The notes: generated by a model from the sequence alone, not told the origin. Counted from the first letter of the stretch, positions 45,349 through 55,281 are shown. The stretch: 64,000 nucleotides of DNA from a bacterium (GCA_024275165.1 JAJRZQ010000006.1:62001-126000), one strand, 5' to 3'. Program-made: numbers and translations.

Positions 45349-47136
45349 TCAACCCTGGCTTTGGCTGGAGCGCGTTTCTAAATCTTCCCAACGGGCATAA
45401 AGCTCCTCCAGGTGATCTTTTTCTTTCCTCACCGCCTCATAAGCCTCTTGCAGGGCTGCCGGGTTGCCGGCTAAATCGGGATCGAGCAGGGCTCTTTCCC
45501 GCTCTTGCCAACGCAGTTCTTGTTTGTGAATCCGCTCTTCGATTTTTTTGAGTTCTTTTTGCTCTTCATAACTCAAGCCGGACTTGTTTCCCTTCCCCAA
45601 GGCCGCCCCTTCCCGATTCGGTTCGGATAGAGGTCGGTTTTGCCGACTCTGCCATTGGTCGAAGTCGGGAAAAAAACCAGCCCCTCCTTGGCCATCTAAG
45701 GCTAAGATTTGGGTAGAGACTTGCTGGAGCAAAAAACGGTCGTGGGTCACTAAGATGATGGCCCCGGGGAACTCGCTCAAGGCCTCTTCCAAAACCTCTA
45801 AAGCGGGGATATCGAGGTCGTTGGTCGGCTCATCCAAAAGGAGCAAGTCCGCCGGAGAAAGCATCAACTGAGCGATCAAAACCCTGGCCTGCTCTCCTCC
45901 TGAAAGGCTCCCCACCGGTTGCTCCAAGCGGTCGGCGGCAAACAAAAAACGCCGGGCCCAAGAATAAACATGGATCGACTTCCCTTGATACACCACCGCG
46001 TCCCCCTCGGGGCAAAGTGCCCGGTATAGGGTTTCTTCTGAGTTGATTTGGCCGCGGTTTTGGTCAAAATAGATCACCCGCAAATCAGCCGCCCGTTTCA
46101 CCCTGCCCTGATCGGGCTCCAACTCGCCCTGCACCAGCCGCATGAGGCTCGACTTGCCCGAGCCGTTCGGCCCTAAAAGCCCCAAGCGATCCCCCGGGCC
46201 GAGTTTGAATTTCAACCCCTCAAACAATCGGCTCCCGCCCAAAGACTTCCCTAGGTTATAAGCTTCCACCAGCCGTTTGGTATTCCGCGCGGTATGCACA
46301 AACTCGATCCCCGCCTTGGCCTGGGCTCGGTTGAGCCCCTTTAGGCGGCGCAGCTCGGCTTGCAGGCGATGCGCCTCGTCAATGCGGTAACGGGCTTTGG
46401 TGGTCCGCGCTTGAGGGCCTTTGCCCAGCCATTCCTTTTCTCGCTTTGCCTTATTTCTAATGGAACTTTCCTGTTTTGCCATCCCTTCTAAATACAGGGC
46501 TTTGCGCTCAATAAAATCCGCGTATCCGCCTTGTACCTCGAAAAATCCCTTTTCATAATGGTGGCTCAACTCAAGAAGGCGGCTCACCCCCCGCTCTAAA
46601 AAAGCGCGATCGTGACTCACTAAAACAAAGGCAAAGGCCGGGGCCCGGAGCAACTCTTCAAGCCAAATGATCCCTTCTAAATCCAAATGATTGGTCGGCT
46701 CGTCCAAAAAAAGCAGGTCCGGCTCTTGGATCAAGACGGTCAAAATGTGCAACCGCTTTTTCCACCCCCCAGAAAGCTCGCCCACCTTTTTATTTAAATC
46801 CGGAAATTTCGCCTCTTCCAAAAGCTCAATCACCTTCGCCTCCTCCCACAGGGGTTGAAAGGGGCTTAAGGTCTCCACCAAACCGGATGCTTCGGAAAAA
46901 TCAGAGCGTTGGGAGAGATAAACCCGCTTGATTCCCTTTTGAAAAACCAATTCCCCCTCGTCTGCCTCTTCCAATCCCGCCAAGAGTTTTAAGAGCGTCG
47001 ACTTCCCCGAACCATTGGCCCCAATCAACCCCAAGCGCTCACCGGGAAAAATACCCAAAGTGATCTTTTCAAATAGTGGATCGCCGCCAAAAGACTTCGC
47101 GATCTCTTTACAACTGGCTAGGGGGGACAAAGACAT
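45349..47136 (-). CDS. uup: ABC-F ATPase, Uup type
   Basis: A soluble 595-residue protein with two ATPase domains and no membrane part. Walker A motifs are GANGSGKSTLLK and GPNGSGKSSLMR; signatures are LSGGWKKRL and LSGGEQARV; Walker B is LLFLDEPTNHLDLEG and LLLLDEPTNDLDIPA. A C-terminal coiled coil (YEEQKELKKIEERIHKQE and on) separates Uup from EttA and YheS, which end differently. Uup acts on ribosomes or DNA structures. It starts 104 bases beyond topA. Confidence 0.93.
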   Translation of the reverse strand: MSLSPLASCKEIAKSFGGDPLFEKITLGIFPGERLGLIGANGSGKSTLLKLLAGLEEADEGELVFQKGIKRVYLSQRSDFSEASGLVETLSPFQPLWEEAKVIELLEEAKFPDLNKKVGELSGGWKKRLHILTVLIQEPDLLFLDEPTNHLDLEGIIWLEELLRAPAFAFVLVSHDRAFLERGVSRLLELSHHYEKGFFEVQGGYADFIERKALYLEGMAKQESSIRNKAKREKEWLGKGPQARTTKARYRIDEAHRLQAELRRLKGLNRAQAKAGIEFVHTARNTKRLVEAYNLGKSLGGSRLFEGLKFKLGPGDRLGLLGPNGSGKSSLMRLVQGELEPDQGRVKRAADLRVIYFDQNRGQINSEETLYRALCPEGDAVVYQGKSIHVYSWARRFLFAADRLEQPVGSLSGGEQARVLIAQLMLSPADLLLLDEPTNDLDIPALEVLEEALSEFPGAIILVTHDRFLLQQVSTQILALDGQGGAGFFPDFDQWQSRQNRPLSEPNREGAALGKGNKSGLSYEEQKELKKIEERIHKQELRWQERERALLDPDLAGNPAALQEAYEAVRKEKDHLEELYARWEDLETRSSQSQG

Positions 47137-47394
47137 AAAAGGGGTACCTGCAAAAACTTAAGAGTGCCCGGGTCGCAGGGGCTTGGCAAGGGGGAAAGCC
47201 CCCCATTTTGACCAAAAGCGCTGGAACTGCTATGCTGAAATCTTTTATACCTTACAACAAAGTGAATACAACCAAACCTTGGCTGAAATGAGTGGCTCTT
47301 TTTTTAGGGAAAAAACCTAATCAAGAGTTAGGCAACGCGCTTCGCGCTGGCCTACTTGCGCGAGCAAGAGCCCTGGGAAGCTAAGGAAAAAGGA

Positions 47395-48501
47395 ATGAAC
47401 CATACCAATTATCAAATCGAAAACTGGAAACATCAATTACAAAACTCAATTCGCACCAGAGAAGAACTCGCCAAATGGATCCATATCTCCCCTGAAGAAG
47501 AGGCGGGGATTCAGGCCCTTTCCCATACCCGCTGGTCCATCACCCCTTACTACGCCAGCTTGATGGACCCAGATGACCCCAATTGCCCGATCCGCAAGCA
47601 GGTCATCCCCTCCATTCACGAAAAGGAAAACCGCTACGGCATGGACGATTACCTGATGTTTAAGGAAAATCGCCGTGATGAAGCCGATATCAGGCCCGAT
47701 GCCATTGGCCGCCAGTACAAAGACCGCATCGCCTTTACGGTCACCGACCGCTGCGGCATCTATTGCAGGCACTGCTTCCGCAAAGAGGTGGTGGTGGATC
47801 AGGAGATACAGCTCCGTTTTGATGTGGACGAAGGCATAGCCTGGATCAGCGAGCATCCAGAAATCCGCGATGTCTTGATCACCGGGGGGGACCCCTTGAT
47901 GCTGTCGGACGACAAATTAGAATACCTGATCCGCAAGTTGCGCGAGATTCCCCATATCGAGATGATCCGTTTTGGCTCGCGTCTGCCGGTCGTGTTGCCA
48001 CAGCGAATTACCCCAGGTTTAAAGCGGGTCTTGGGCGGCTTTCACCGGGTTCCCATCTGGCTCAATACCCAGGTCAACCACCCCAAGGAAATCACCCCCC
48101 AACTCGCTCACGCGGTCTATGATCTCTTAAGCTGCGGGGTCAATGTGGGCAATCAGATGGTTCTGCTGAAGGGGATCAACGATGATGACGCCACCTTTAA
48201 AAAACTACATTTAAAACTCTTGCAGGCGCGGATTCGCCCCTATTATGTCTTTTATTGCGAGCCCGCGCCGGGGATCGACCACTTTCGCACCTCGGTAGAG
48301 CGAGGCGCGGAATTGATTCGAGACAATTTGCGGGGGCACACGACGGGCTTGGCCCAGCCGATGTATGTGCTGGCGACCAATATCGGTAAAATCCCCCTCA
48401 TGCCCGACTATTACATCCAAGAAAAAACCGAAGAACATTATATCTTAAAAAACCATCGGGGGGAGACGACCACGATCCCCAATATTCCCGAAGTGGAATA
48501 A
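47395..48501 (+). CDS. KamA-family radical SAM aminomutase
   Basis: The start at 47395 (MNHTNYQIENWKHQLQNSIR) has AAGGAAAAAGGA upstream. The product is 368 residues. Cys120, Cys124 and Cys127 (CGIYCRHC) bind the SAM [4Fe-4S] cluster. The PLP lysine is probably in the C-terminal ATNIGKIPLMPDYYI, as in lysine 2,3-aminomutases. GHTTGLAQPMYVLA precedes it. It could be lysine 2,3-aminomutase (osmolyte or lysine breakdown) or the EF-P-modifying EpmB; its length lies between the two. No EpmA or efp neighbour is seen. The 258-base gap to uup holds GC-rich hairpins only. Confidence 0.85.
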   Translation: MNHTNYQIENWKHQLQNSIRTREELAKWIHISPEEEAGIQALSHTRWSITPYYASLMDPDDPNCPIRKQVIPSIHEKENRYGMDDYLMFKENRRDEADIRPDAIGRQYKDRIAFTVTDRCGIYCRHCFRKEVVVDQEIQLRFDVDEGIAWISEHPEIRDVLITGGDPLMLSDDKLEYLIRKLREIPHIEMIRFGSRLPVVLPQRITPGLKRVLGGFHRVPIWLNTQVNHPKEITPQLAHAVYDLLSCGVNVGNQMVLLKGINDDDATFKKLHLKLLQARIRPYYVFYCEPAPGIDHFRTSVERGAELIRDNLRGHTTGLAQPMYVLATNIGKIPLMPDYYIQEKTEEHYILKNHRGETTTIPNIPEVE

Positions 48502-48509
48502 GCTTCCAA

Positions 48510-48539
48510 GGGTAAAGAGGGCCTCGGCCCTCTTTACCC
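48510..48539. terminator. Perfect stem-loop between convergent genes
   Basis: GGGTAAAGAGGGCC at 48510-48523 is exactly complementary to GGCCCTCTTTACCC at 48526-48539, with the CTCG tetraloop at the tip. It lies 9 bases after the kamA-like stop and 28 before the RND pump stop on the other strand. No long T run follows on either side, but its stability and position suit a bidirectional terminator or RNA-end protector. Confidence 0.65.
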
Positions 48540-48566
48540 CGAAATATTCGGTTGATTTTTAAGGTA

Positions 48567-51500
48567 CTAGGGCTTTTTCTCAAAAAGTTTTTTCACTCCC
48601 CGGGCAAAGCCCTTTTTTGGCGGCCCGGTTTCTTGTGGGGGGTCTGCCTCCACTTGAGTCGGATGAACCGTTTCTTCCATTACCGGGGCCGCTTCCCCAG
48701 CCGGAGCCTTCAAGGCGAGGTAGCCCCACTTGGCCGGAGACCGCGCCCAAGCCAGCAGCCCCTCCCATTTGCCCAACCAATATTTTTTGCCGGTATCAAT
48801 CAAGGAATAACAAACGGGCACCACGATTAAGGTCAAGCCCGTGGCCACCCCCAAACCGTAGATCACCGTTCGCGCCATGGGCACCCACATGGCGCCGGAC
48901 TCCGACCCAAGATGAATAATGCCGGGGCGATAAAAATTGATGTCCAACCCGATGGTGATGGGAAAAAGCCCCAGCATGGTGGTAATGGCCGTCAGCAAAA
49001 CCGGGCGAATGCGCAGCATTCCCGCCAGCACAATCGCCTCTCTCCGCTCCATTCCCTTTGCCCTGAGCTGATTGATATAATCAATTAATACAATCGCGTT
49101 ATTTACCACCACTCCGGCTAGGCTGATGGTTCCAATCCCACCCATCATAATACTTACCGGGCTTTGATGGATGATCATCCCTAAAAAAACCCCCATAAAG
49201 GAAAGAAAAACGCTGATCATAATGATCAAAGGGAGCAATAGAGAATTAAATTGCAATACCAAAATCAAGAAAATCAAAAAGATGGCAATGAAAAAAGACT
49301 TGCCCAAATATTGTTGCATTTCCTTGCGACTTTCATTCTCCCCTGTATATTCAATACGATACCCCTTAGGCAGAGGAAAGTCTTTGAGGTTTTTTTGTAC
49401 CTTTTTCAAGGCGTTGGGGCCGCTGATTCCCTCCACATCCGCGCTGATGGTGATGACCGTTTTGGAATCAATATGGCGAATACTGCCTTTGGAGGCCGTG
49501 GGGAGGATCGTCGCCAGCTCGGCAAGGCTGACGGATTGGCCCTGCGGGGTTTTGACATAAAGCCGCTCAATATCGTTCAAAGAGGTCCGATGCGCCTCAT
49601 CCAACCGCACGATAATATCATATTCTTCCTTGCCGATCCGATAGGTACTCACCTTGCGGCCATTAATCGCCGTGCGAATGATCCCCGCCACCTCGCGGGT
49701 ATTCAACCCCAGTTTCGCAATCTTGATCCGATCCAGCTTGATTTGAATCTCGCTGCGGGTGCTGGTGAAGTCGTCACTGAGATTCACCAAGCCTGGAATC
49801 GCCTTGATTCGCTGCTGAATTTCCAAACTCAATTCCTTCATTTGAGTTAAGTCATTGCCGTACAACTCCAGATTGACCGCCTTGCCCGAAGGGGGGCCCC
49901 GACTGGGTTTGGACAAGGTAAAGCTGCCCCCCGTAAACTGTTCCAGCAGAGGGCGAATTTGCGCAATCACCTCACTGGGTTTCACCGTCCACTCGCTCCA
50001 ATCTGGAAAACTCAAGGTAATATGGCTTAAATGGGTCGTACTTCCCGAATCGCCACCCGAACCCTGCCGCTGGCCGATATTGGCCACTACGGCGTCGGTA
50101 GCGGGCCAAAAGGGCTTGATGACCGCCTCCACCTGCCGTACCAGCCGATCACTGGTTTCTAAGGTACTGCCAAAGGGAGCCTTGATCTCAATGGTCGAAC
50201 TCCCGGGCTCAGAGGTGGGAAAAAATTCCACCCCCGCCCGTTGGAACACCACCCCGATATAGATTCCCGCCAACAAAACCCAGAGGCCGAGCATCGCGAA
50301 AACCACCTTCCAACGATGATCCAACGACCAGACCAAGGCCTTTTTGTATTGTCGCAACCAAAGCGAACCATCGGAGAAATGATCTTCTCCCACCAACTTT
50401 AATTTTTTCGGGTTTTTCATCATCAACCCGCACAAAACGGGGTTAAAGAGCAAGCCCACAACTAAACTACAGGTTAGGGTAATGATCAAGGTCTTGGGCA
50501 AGAAACTCATGAACTGCCCCGAGATACCGGGCATAAACAACAAAGGGGCAAAGGCCGCCAAGGTGGTAAGGGTGGAAGTGATCACGGGAACCGCGACCTC
50601 ACCGACCCCTAAACGGGCCGCCTCCATGCGAGGCAGCCCCGACTCCAGATGACGATAGATGTTCTCCACCACCACAATGGCGTTATCCACCAACATGCCC
50701 AAGGCTAAGATCAGGCTAAAAAGCACCACAAAATTCAGGGTCATCCCCACCCAGCTAATCACAATAAAGCTCAGCAACATCGAAAGAGGGATGGCCACGG
50801 CGATAAAAAGGCTGTTTTTAAAGCCCATAAAAAACATGAGTACCAGGCAAACAAAAATCAAGCCCGTGTAAATGTTGTTTTCCAAATCACTCACCAAACT
50901 GCGAATTCGCTTCGATTCATCGTTTAGGATGTTAAAGGCTACTTTATCCCCCCATTTGCCCTGCTCTTGCGCCACGATTCCTTTGATTTCGTCACTGATG
51001 GCAATGAGATTTTCCCCCGTGCGCTTCGAAACCGAAAGGCTGACCGAATCCACCCCATTCTTACGGCTGCGGCTGGTGATCTCTTGGAAACCGTAAACCA
51101 CCTTCGCCACATCTTGGGTATAGATGGGCAATTGATCGGCAGCGGTGATGACCATGGTTTTAATCTCTTCGGGGTCGGTGATCTCACCGGGCACCCGAAT
51201 ATTGTATTTCATCGTGCCCACGGTGATATTCCCGGCAGGCAAACTGGTATTTTCCCTTTGGATGGTATTGGAAACCTGATTGAGATCAAGGTTGTAATAA
51301 ACCAATTTATCCGGGTCCACCTCAATGCGCACCTCGCGCTCTAATCCCCCGGCTCGCTTGACTTCCAAAACCCCGTGTACCCCTTCGATCCGGTCTTTTA
51401 AATCTTCGGCAATCTCTTTTAAACGCAACAGACCCAGCTTGCCGGCCAGGTTGACAATCATAATCGGTCGCTCAGAAAGGTTGATTTCCTTGATCAGCGG

Positions 51501-51881
51501 GTCTTCTGCCTCAGCGGGCAACTCAGGGGCCACCCGATCTAAGGATTCGCGTACCCTAGCGCGCGCCTCGTCGATATCCACGCCCAAAACAAATTCCAGG
51601 GTAATCATCGCCGCCCCCTCGGTGGCGGTGGATTTCATTTCCTTTAACTGATCCAACCCCTTAAACTCGGTTTCTGCCTTATGGATGATCAGCGCCTCCA
51701 CATCTTCAGGAGAGGAACCGGGATAAGGAATGGTCACAATCAACCGAGGAATTTGAATATCCGGGGCAGATTCTCGTGGGAGGGCGCGATAATCCAAAAA
51801 TCCAATCACCGTGATGAGGACAATCAAGATCAGCACCCCAGAAGCTTTATTGAGAGCAATCTCTGCTGGTTTAAATCTCAT
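48567..51881 (-). CDS. RND multidrug-type efflux permease (AcrB/HAE1 family)
   Basis: A 1104-residue inner-membrane proton antiporter. TM1 is VLILIVLITVIGFLDYRAL, followed by the large porter domain (PYPGSSPEDVEALI). The TM4 proton-relay acidic pair lies in LALGMLVDNAIVVVENIYRH. The second porter domain and TM7-12 repeat the pattern (SLAGVVVNNAIVLIDYINQL). The C-terminal tail of about 70 residues is Pro- and Glu-rich and longer than usual. The end is convergent with the kamA-like gene. It is last in an operon whose junctions overlap by 4 bases. Substrates unknown. Confidence 0.95.
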   Translation of the reverse strand: MRFKPAEIALNKASGVLILIVLITVIGFLDYRALPRESAPDIQIPRLIVTIPYPGSSPEDVEALIIHKAETEFKGLDQLKEMKSTATEGAAMITLEFVLGVDIDEARARVRESLDRVAPELPAEAEDPLIKEINLSERPIMIVNLAGKLGLLRLKEIAEDLKDRIEGVHGVLEVKRAGGLEREVRIEVDPDKLVYYNLDLNQVSNTIQRENTSLPAGNITVGTMKYNIRVPGEITDPEEIKTMVITAADQLPIYTQDVAKVVYGFQEITSRSRKNGVDSVSLSVSKRTGENLIAISDEIKGIVAQEQGKWGDKVAFNILNDESKRIRSLVSDLENNIYTGLIFVCLVLMFFMGFKNSLFIAVAIPLSMLLSFIVISWVGMTLNFVVLFSLILALGMLVDNAIVVVENIYRHLESGLPRMEAARLGVGEVAVPVITSTLTTLAAFAPLLFMPGISGQFMSFLPKTLIITLTCSLVVGLLFNPVLCGLMMKNPKKLKLVGEDHFSDGSLWLRQYKKALVWSLDHRWKVVFAMLGLWVLLAGIYIGVVFQRAGVEFFPTSEPGSSTIEIKAPFGSTLETSDRLVRQVEAVIKPFWPATDAVVANIGQRQGSGGDSGSTTHLSHITLSFPDWSEWTVKPSEVIAQIRPLLEQFTGGSFTLSKPSRGPPSGKAVNLELYGNDLTQMKELSLEIQQRIKAIPGLVNLSDDFTSTRSEIQIKLDRIKIAKLGLNTREVAGIIRTAINGRKVSTYRIGKEEYDIIVRLDEAHRTSLNDIERLYVKTPQGQSVSLAELATILPTASKGSIRHIDSKTVITISADVEGISGPNALKKVQKNLKDFPLPKGYRIEYTGENESRKEMQQYLGKSFFIAIFLIFLILVLQFNSLLLPLIIMISVFLSFMGVFLGMIIHQSPVSIMMGGIGTISLAGVVVNNAIVLIDYINQLRAKGMERREAIVLAGMLRIRPVLLTAITTMLGLFPITIGLDINFYRPGIIHLGSESGAMWVPMARTVIYGLGVATGLTLIVVPVCYSLIDTGKKYWLGKWEGLLAWARSPAKWGYLALKAPAGEAAPVMEETVHPTQVEADPPQETGPPKKGFARGVKKLFEKKP

Positions 51882-52906
51882 TGTTGGGCGATCTGATCAC
51901 GGGTTTGTACCACTTCGATCTCCTCATTGTGAGCAATCAATTCCTGACCCACGATGATCAGGTGATCTTCAAAAGCGACCCCCTCTTTGATTTGCACCTC
52001 CGAGCCCTGACTGATCCCTAAGCGAACGGGCCGTTTCAGGCTATGCCCCTTGTTGACCAAATAAACATAAGAGCCTTTCTCATCCTGCAGCACGGCGTAA
52101 CGAGGGATCACCACCTGCCGAGAAAGGTCATAAGTCGTCATCCGCACCCGAGCCAGCATTCCCGGCAAAAGTTCGAATTGGGGATTGGAAATCTCGACTT
52201 CAATCGCAAAGCTTCGGTTTTGGGTGTTCGCCTCCCGACTCACCATGGAGATCACCCCCTCATAAGTTTGCCCGGGAATGGCATCGAGACTGACCATCAC
52301 CTCTTTCCCAACCTTCGCAAAGCGGATATCCCGCTCTGGCAGATTGATTTCTGCCTTCACCCACTTCATGGAGATCAACTCCAAAAGAAGCTTTCCCCGA
52401 GCTTTATATTCCCCCTGCTCCACTTTTTTTTTCGAGACCACCCCATCAATGGGGCTTTTGACCGTGGACTTCGCCAAGTCCAAGCGAGAAAGCTCCATCT
52501 GGTATCGGTTCACTTCCATCTTGGTTTTTAAGGTTTCCACCTGCGACTTGGCCGATAACCCTTGTTTGTACAGTTCTTTTTCCCGCTTGTACTCCGCAAA
52601 GGCGAGCTTGTAATTGGCACGATTAAGCTTATGGGCCAAGGCCGATTTACTGGTTTCAAAGCGCACCAAAACCTGGCCCTCGGTGACCCTTTGCCCAAGG
52701 TCGAAATTGGCTTTTTCAATGATTCCCTCCACCTCAGAGCTGATGGGAACCCGTTCCTTCGGGGCCAAATGCCCCACGAAAGAGGCATAGCTGGTCAAGC
52801 TACGCGGTTTGATCACCAAGGCTTTCACCTTGGTCAACTTCGCTCCCGCTTGAGCCATCGACCCCATTGAGCAAAGTAAGAAAATCAAAAACAGGCTTTG
52901 TTTCAT
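51878..52906 (-). CDS. Efflux periplasmic adaptor (membrane fusion protein)
   Basis: A 342-residue exported adaptor linking the RND pump to TolC. The signal peptide is MKQSLFLIFLLCSMGSMAQAGA. The barrel-sandwich lipoyl halves appear as EGQVLVRFETSKSALAHKLN and SPIDGVVSKKKVEQGEYKARG, with a helical hairpin between. A beta-barrel and membrane-proximal domain follow (LLPGMLARVRMTTYDL). No lipobox is present, so it is probably soluble or non-lipidated. It overlaps both neighbours by 4 bases (ATGA). Confidence 0.93.
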   Translation of the reverse strand: MKQSLFLIFLLCSMGSMAQAGAKLTKVKALVIKPRSLTSYASFVGHLAPKERVPISSEVEGIIEKANFDLGQRVTEGQVLVRFETSKSALAHKLNRANYKLAFAEYKREKELYKQGLSAKSQVETLKTKMEVNRYQMELSRLDLAKSTVKSPIDGVVSKKKVEQGEYKARGKLLLELISMKWVKAEINLPERDIRFAKVGKEVMVSLDAIPGQTYEGVISMVSREANTQNRSFAIEVEISNPQFELLPGMLARVRMTTYDLSRQVVIPRYAVLQDEKGSYVYLVNKGHSLKRPVRLGISQGSEVQIKEGVAFEDHLIIVGQELIAHNEEIEVVQTRDQIAQQ

Positions 52907-54468
52907 GAGGAAAGAGGGTACAGGTTAAAGACCTGATCGGTCATTAAAAGTAAATCCAAAAAAGTCTTTTCATAGGCAATCAAAGCTTGATTCAGCCGCA
53001 TCTGGGCTTCGGCTAAATCCTGCTGGGCTAAGGCAACACGAAAACTGGTGGATTGACCCACTTTAAATCTTGCCGAGGCCTTGCCATAGAGTTCTTCGTT
53101 GAGTCGCACCCCGGTTTGGGCTAAGCGAATCGCCTCTTCATTTAAACGCAGCGTTTGCAAAAGCGAGTAAAAGTTCACCTCGGTCACTGCTTTTTGATTT
53201 TCCAATTGCAAAATGATGCGCTCCCCTTCCAACTCCGCCTTAATGCGTTTGCGCTGCCCTTGATGGTTAAAAAGAGGAACTTGCCAAGTCAAGGCCACTT
53301 GGTAATCCACCGCGCCTTGCTTGCTCACGCCTCTGGCCGCCTCAGAGGCAAAGGTGCCATACCCATTTTGTTGGTACTTCAGGCTCAAATCCAAGTTGCT
53401 GGAATCTGCGTTATTTGCCTCTTGCAAGTCCAACTCATTCAAACTGATTCCCGCCCGCAATAGCGCCAAATCCGGGTCTTGTTGCAAAGCCCGGGCTAAA
53501 AGCTTATCTTCGGGCAAAGGCAGGGGTTTGATCTGCGGTTCTTCCTTCGCCCAATACTCTAGTTTTAAATTCCTTAAGTCTAAAAAGACCTTGATTTGAT
53601 CCTCAATCAAGCGCTTTTTGGTTATTTCCGTTAAGAGTTCTTGCTCTGCCAAGGCCAATTGAGTCTTTGCCTGGGTCACCTCGGTGGGGTCTAGGGCCCC
53701 TAAGCGAAACTTCGTTTCCGCCTCCTTTAAGACCCGGTTCGCCAATTCTTTGGCAGAGGCTCTGACCTGAATGTTTTTCTGCGCCGCGACCAGATCCCAA
53801 TAGGCCCCTCCCACTTGACGCAACAAGGCTCGATTGGCTTTTTGCTCTCGGTGTTGCGCCTGGATAAACAAGGCCTCACCCCGGTATTCAGGGAGGTAGC
53901 CAATGGAGCCGAAATCTTTCAACAAAGGTAATTTCATCTCCGCGATCCAGCTATCGGCAATATAGGCATCATCCAGGGCGATAAATTTACTCAAAGGTTG
54001 ATCCGGCGAAGTAAAATAAGCGATAAACCCTTTTCTGCTGGCCCTTTGATAGGTCAACCCATAACTCAAACCCCATTTGGCCTTTTGACTAAATCCGGTA
54101 CTGGCGATGACGGAATCGTTTCTGGAATAGGGCAACCCGGAAGCCTTAGAACTCACAAAACTGGAAGAAAGCAGGTTGCCGCTACGGGTATTGACCACTT
54201 GATTGCTCCAGGTCAAGGGATTCATCGCCTGCTGCTCTTGCCAGTCGCGCAAGGCCTGCTTGGTTTCAATGGAGGAAATTTTATACCCCGTCGCTCGCTC
54301 CACCGTCAGGGCTAAGATCTGGCCCAAACCCACGGCAAGCTTTTTCTTCCCCTCAATGACAATCTGGCTCAAGCCTTTCGGCAAAGCGGGATTAAATTCC
54401 GCCTTCAAGCCCTCCGCGCTCAAAAGCAGGCACCCCAAACCAAGGAAAAGCCCCCGCAATGCTTTCAT
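52903..54468 (-). CDS. TolC-family outer-membrane efflux protein
   Basis: Outer-membrane channel of 521 residues for the RND system. The signal peptide is MKALRGLFLGLGCLLLSAEGLKAE. The two repeated helical halves show the family pattern, for example QVGGAYWDLVAAQKNIQVRASAKELANRVL followed by EAETKFRLGALDPTEVTQAKTQL, then RFKVGQSTSFRVALAQQDLAEAQMRLNQ near the end. It is a little longer than usual at the N-terminus. It overlaps the TetR gene and the adaptor gene by 4 bases each. Confidence 0.93.
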   Translation of the reverse strand: MKALRGLFLGLGCLLLSAEGLKAEFNPALPKGLSQIVIEGKKKLAVGLGQILALTVERATGYKISSIETKQALRDWQEQQAMNPLTWSNQVVNTRSGNLLSSSFVSSKASGLPYSRNDSVIASTGFSQKAKWGLSYGLTYQRASRKGFIAYFTSPDQPLSKFIALDDAYIADSWIAEMKLPLLKDFGSIGYLPEYRGEALFIQAQHREQKANRALLRQVGGAYWDLVAAQKNIQVRASAKELANRVLKEAETKFRLGALDPTEVTQAKTQLALAEQELLTEITKKRLIEDQIKVFLDLRNLKLEYWAKEEPQIKPLPLPEDKLLARALQQDPDLALLRAGISLNELDLQEANNADSSNLDLSLKYQQNGYGTFASEAARGVSKQGAVDYQVALTWQVPLFNHQGQRKRIKAELEGERIILQLENQKAVTEVNFYSLLQTLRLNEEAIRLAQTGVRLNEELYGKASARFKVGQSTSFRVALAQQDLAEAQMRLNQALIAYEKTFLDLLLMTDQVFNLYPLSS

Positions 54469-55082
54469 GTTTCCTGCTCGATCAATTGCCCGACGAGCAA
54501 AGTCAAAATCTCCTTAGCCCCTTGCTCCGCGTTCATAAAGGGGGAGTGGGCTCCATAGAACCGCCGCTGGTTGATCATCCCTTCCCGCAATAGAGAAAAA
54601 CCGAGCAATACCCTTTCTAGCCCTTGGGGCTCTAGGGGTTTTTGAAAATAACTTTGCAAATCCACTCTCATCTGTTGAATCATGCTTTTTTTAAACTCTT
54701 GGACCTGCTTGCGAAAGGATTCATCGCGCTGTACCCGCTCTAAAATAGCGATATAGCCTTCGCCTTGTTTATCCATCACCTGCTTTACGCTAAAATCAAA
54801 GGCCGCCCGCAGGTATTCGCTCGCGGTATTGCAGCGTGCTTGTTGAAAGATTTCCAGCTTTTTTTCCACCTGTTCTTTCATGCTGAACATCAGCACTTCA
54901 TCCACCCCGGAAAAATGATGATAGAGGCTCGACTGGCTGACCCCGGCCTGGGCGGCGATCCCTCTGGTGGTCAGTTTGTCGATCCCTACCTTTTCAATCA
55001 GCACCTGCGCCGCTGCCAAGATGCGTTTGCGGGTTTTCTCCCCCTGTTTTTTGCGTTGATCCTTCATCCCTTTCCTTTCCAT
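54465..55082 (-). CDS. TetR/AcrR-family repressor of the efflux operon
   Basis: A 205-residue regulator. The N-terminal DNA-binding helices read TRKRILAAAQVLIEKVGIDKLTTRGIAAQAG, then VSQSSLYHHFSG, the recognition helix. The C-terminal ligand domain is all-helical. An internal ATG at 55067 has a better ribosome site (AAAGGAAAGGG) than the first, so the protein may begin MKDQRKKQGEK. It is first in the operon and overlaps TolC by 4 bases, so it is made with the pump it likely represses. The dyad at 55118-55129 is its probable target. Confidence 0.93.
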   Translation of the reverse strand: MERKGMKDQRKKQGEKTRKRILAAAQVLIEKVGIDKLTTRGIAAQAGVSQSSLYHHFSGVDEVLMFSMKEQVEKKLEIFQQARCNTASEYLRAAFDFSVKQVMDKQGEGYIAILERVQRDESFRKQVQEFKKSMIQQMRVDLQSYFQKPLEPQGLERVLLGFSLLREGMINQRRFYGAHSPFMNAEQGAKEILTLLVGQLIEQET

Positions 55083-55098
55083 ACCTGTATCATTTTAC

Positions 55099-55129
55099 AT
55101 ACTAAAAATACCCGATCACTTGATCAAGT
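55099..55129 (-). promoter_or_regulatory. Promoter with overlapping dyad operator for the efflux operon
   Basis: On the minus strand, TTGATC (55122-55127) and TAGTAT (55099-55104) are separated by 17 bases, a good -35/-10. The -35 lies inside the perfect 12-base palindrome ACTTGATCAAGT (55118-55129). A repressor bound there would block RNA polymerase, as expected for self-regulating TetR operons. The region faces the plus-strand gene at 55282, which it might also affect. Confidence 0.55.
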
Positions 55130-55281
55130 AAAAAAAGGTAACAAAAAGTAACAGGCCCTCAATGGCAGATCAAAACAGAAAACATCCCCTTGGTATGGCT
55201 TTTGCTTTAATCAAAGTATGGAGCGGCAATAAACCAGGTAAATTCAGGCCTGGCCTAATCTCGCCTTTATCGAGCAAAAGT

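Noticed and set aside
47336-47352. CGCGCTTCGCGC hairpin before the kamA-like gene
   Set aside because: Short GC-rich dyads are common in this window, and there is no T run or other support for a regulatory role.
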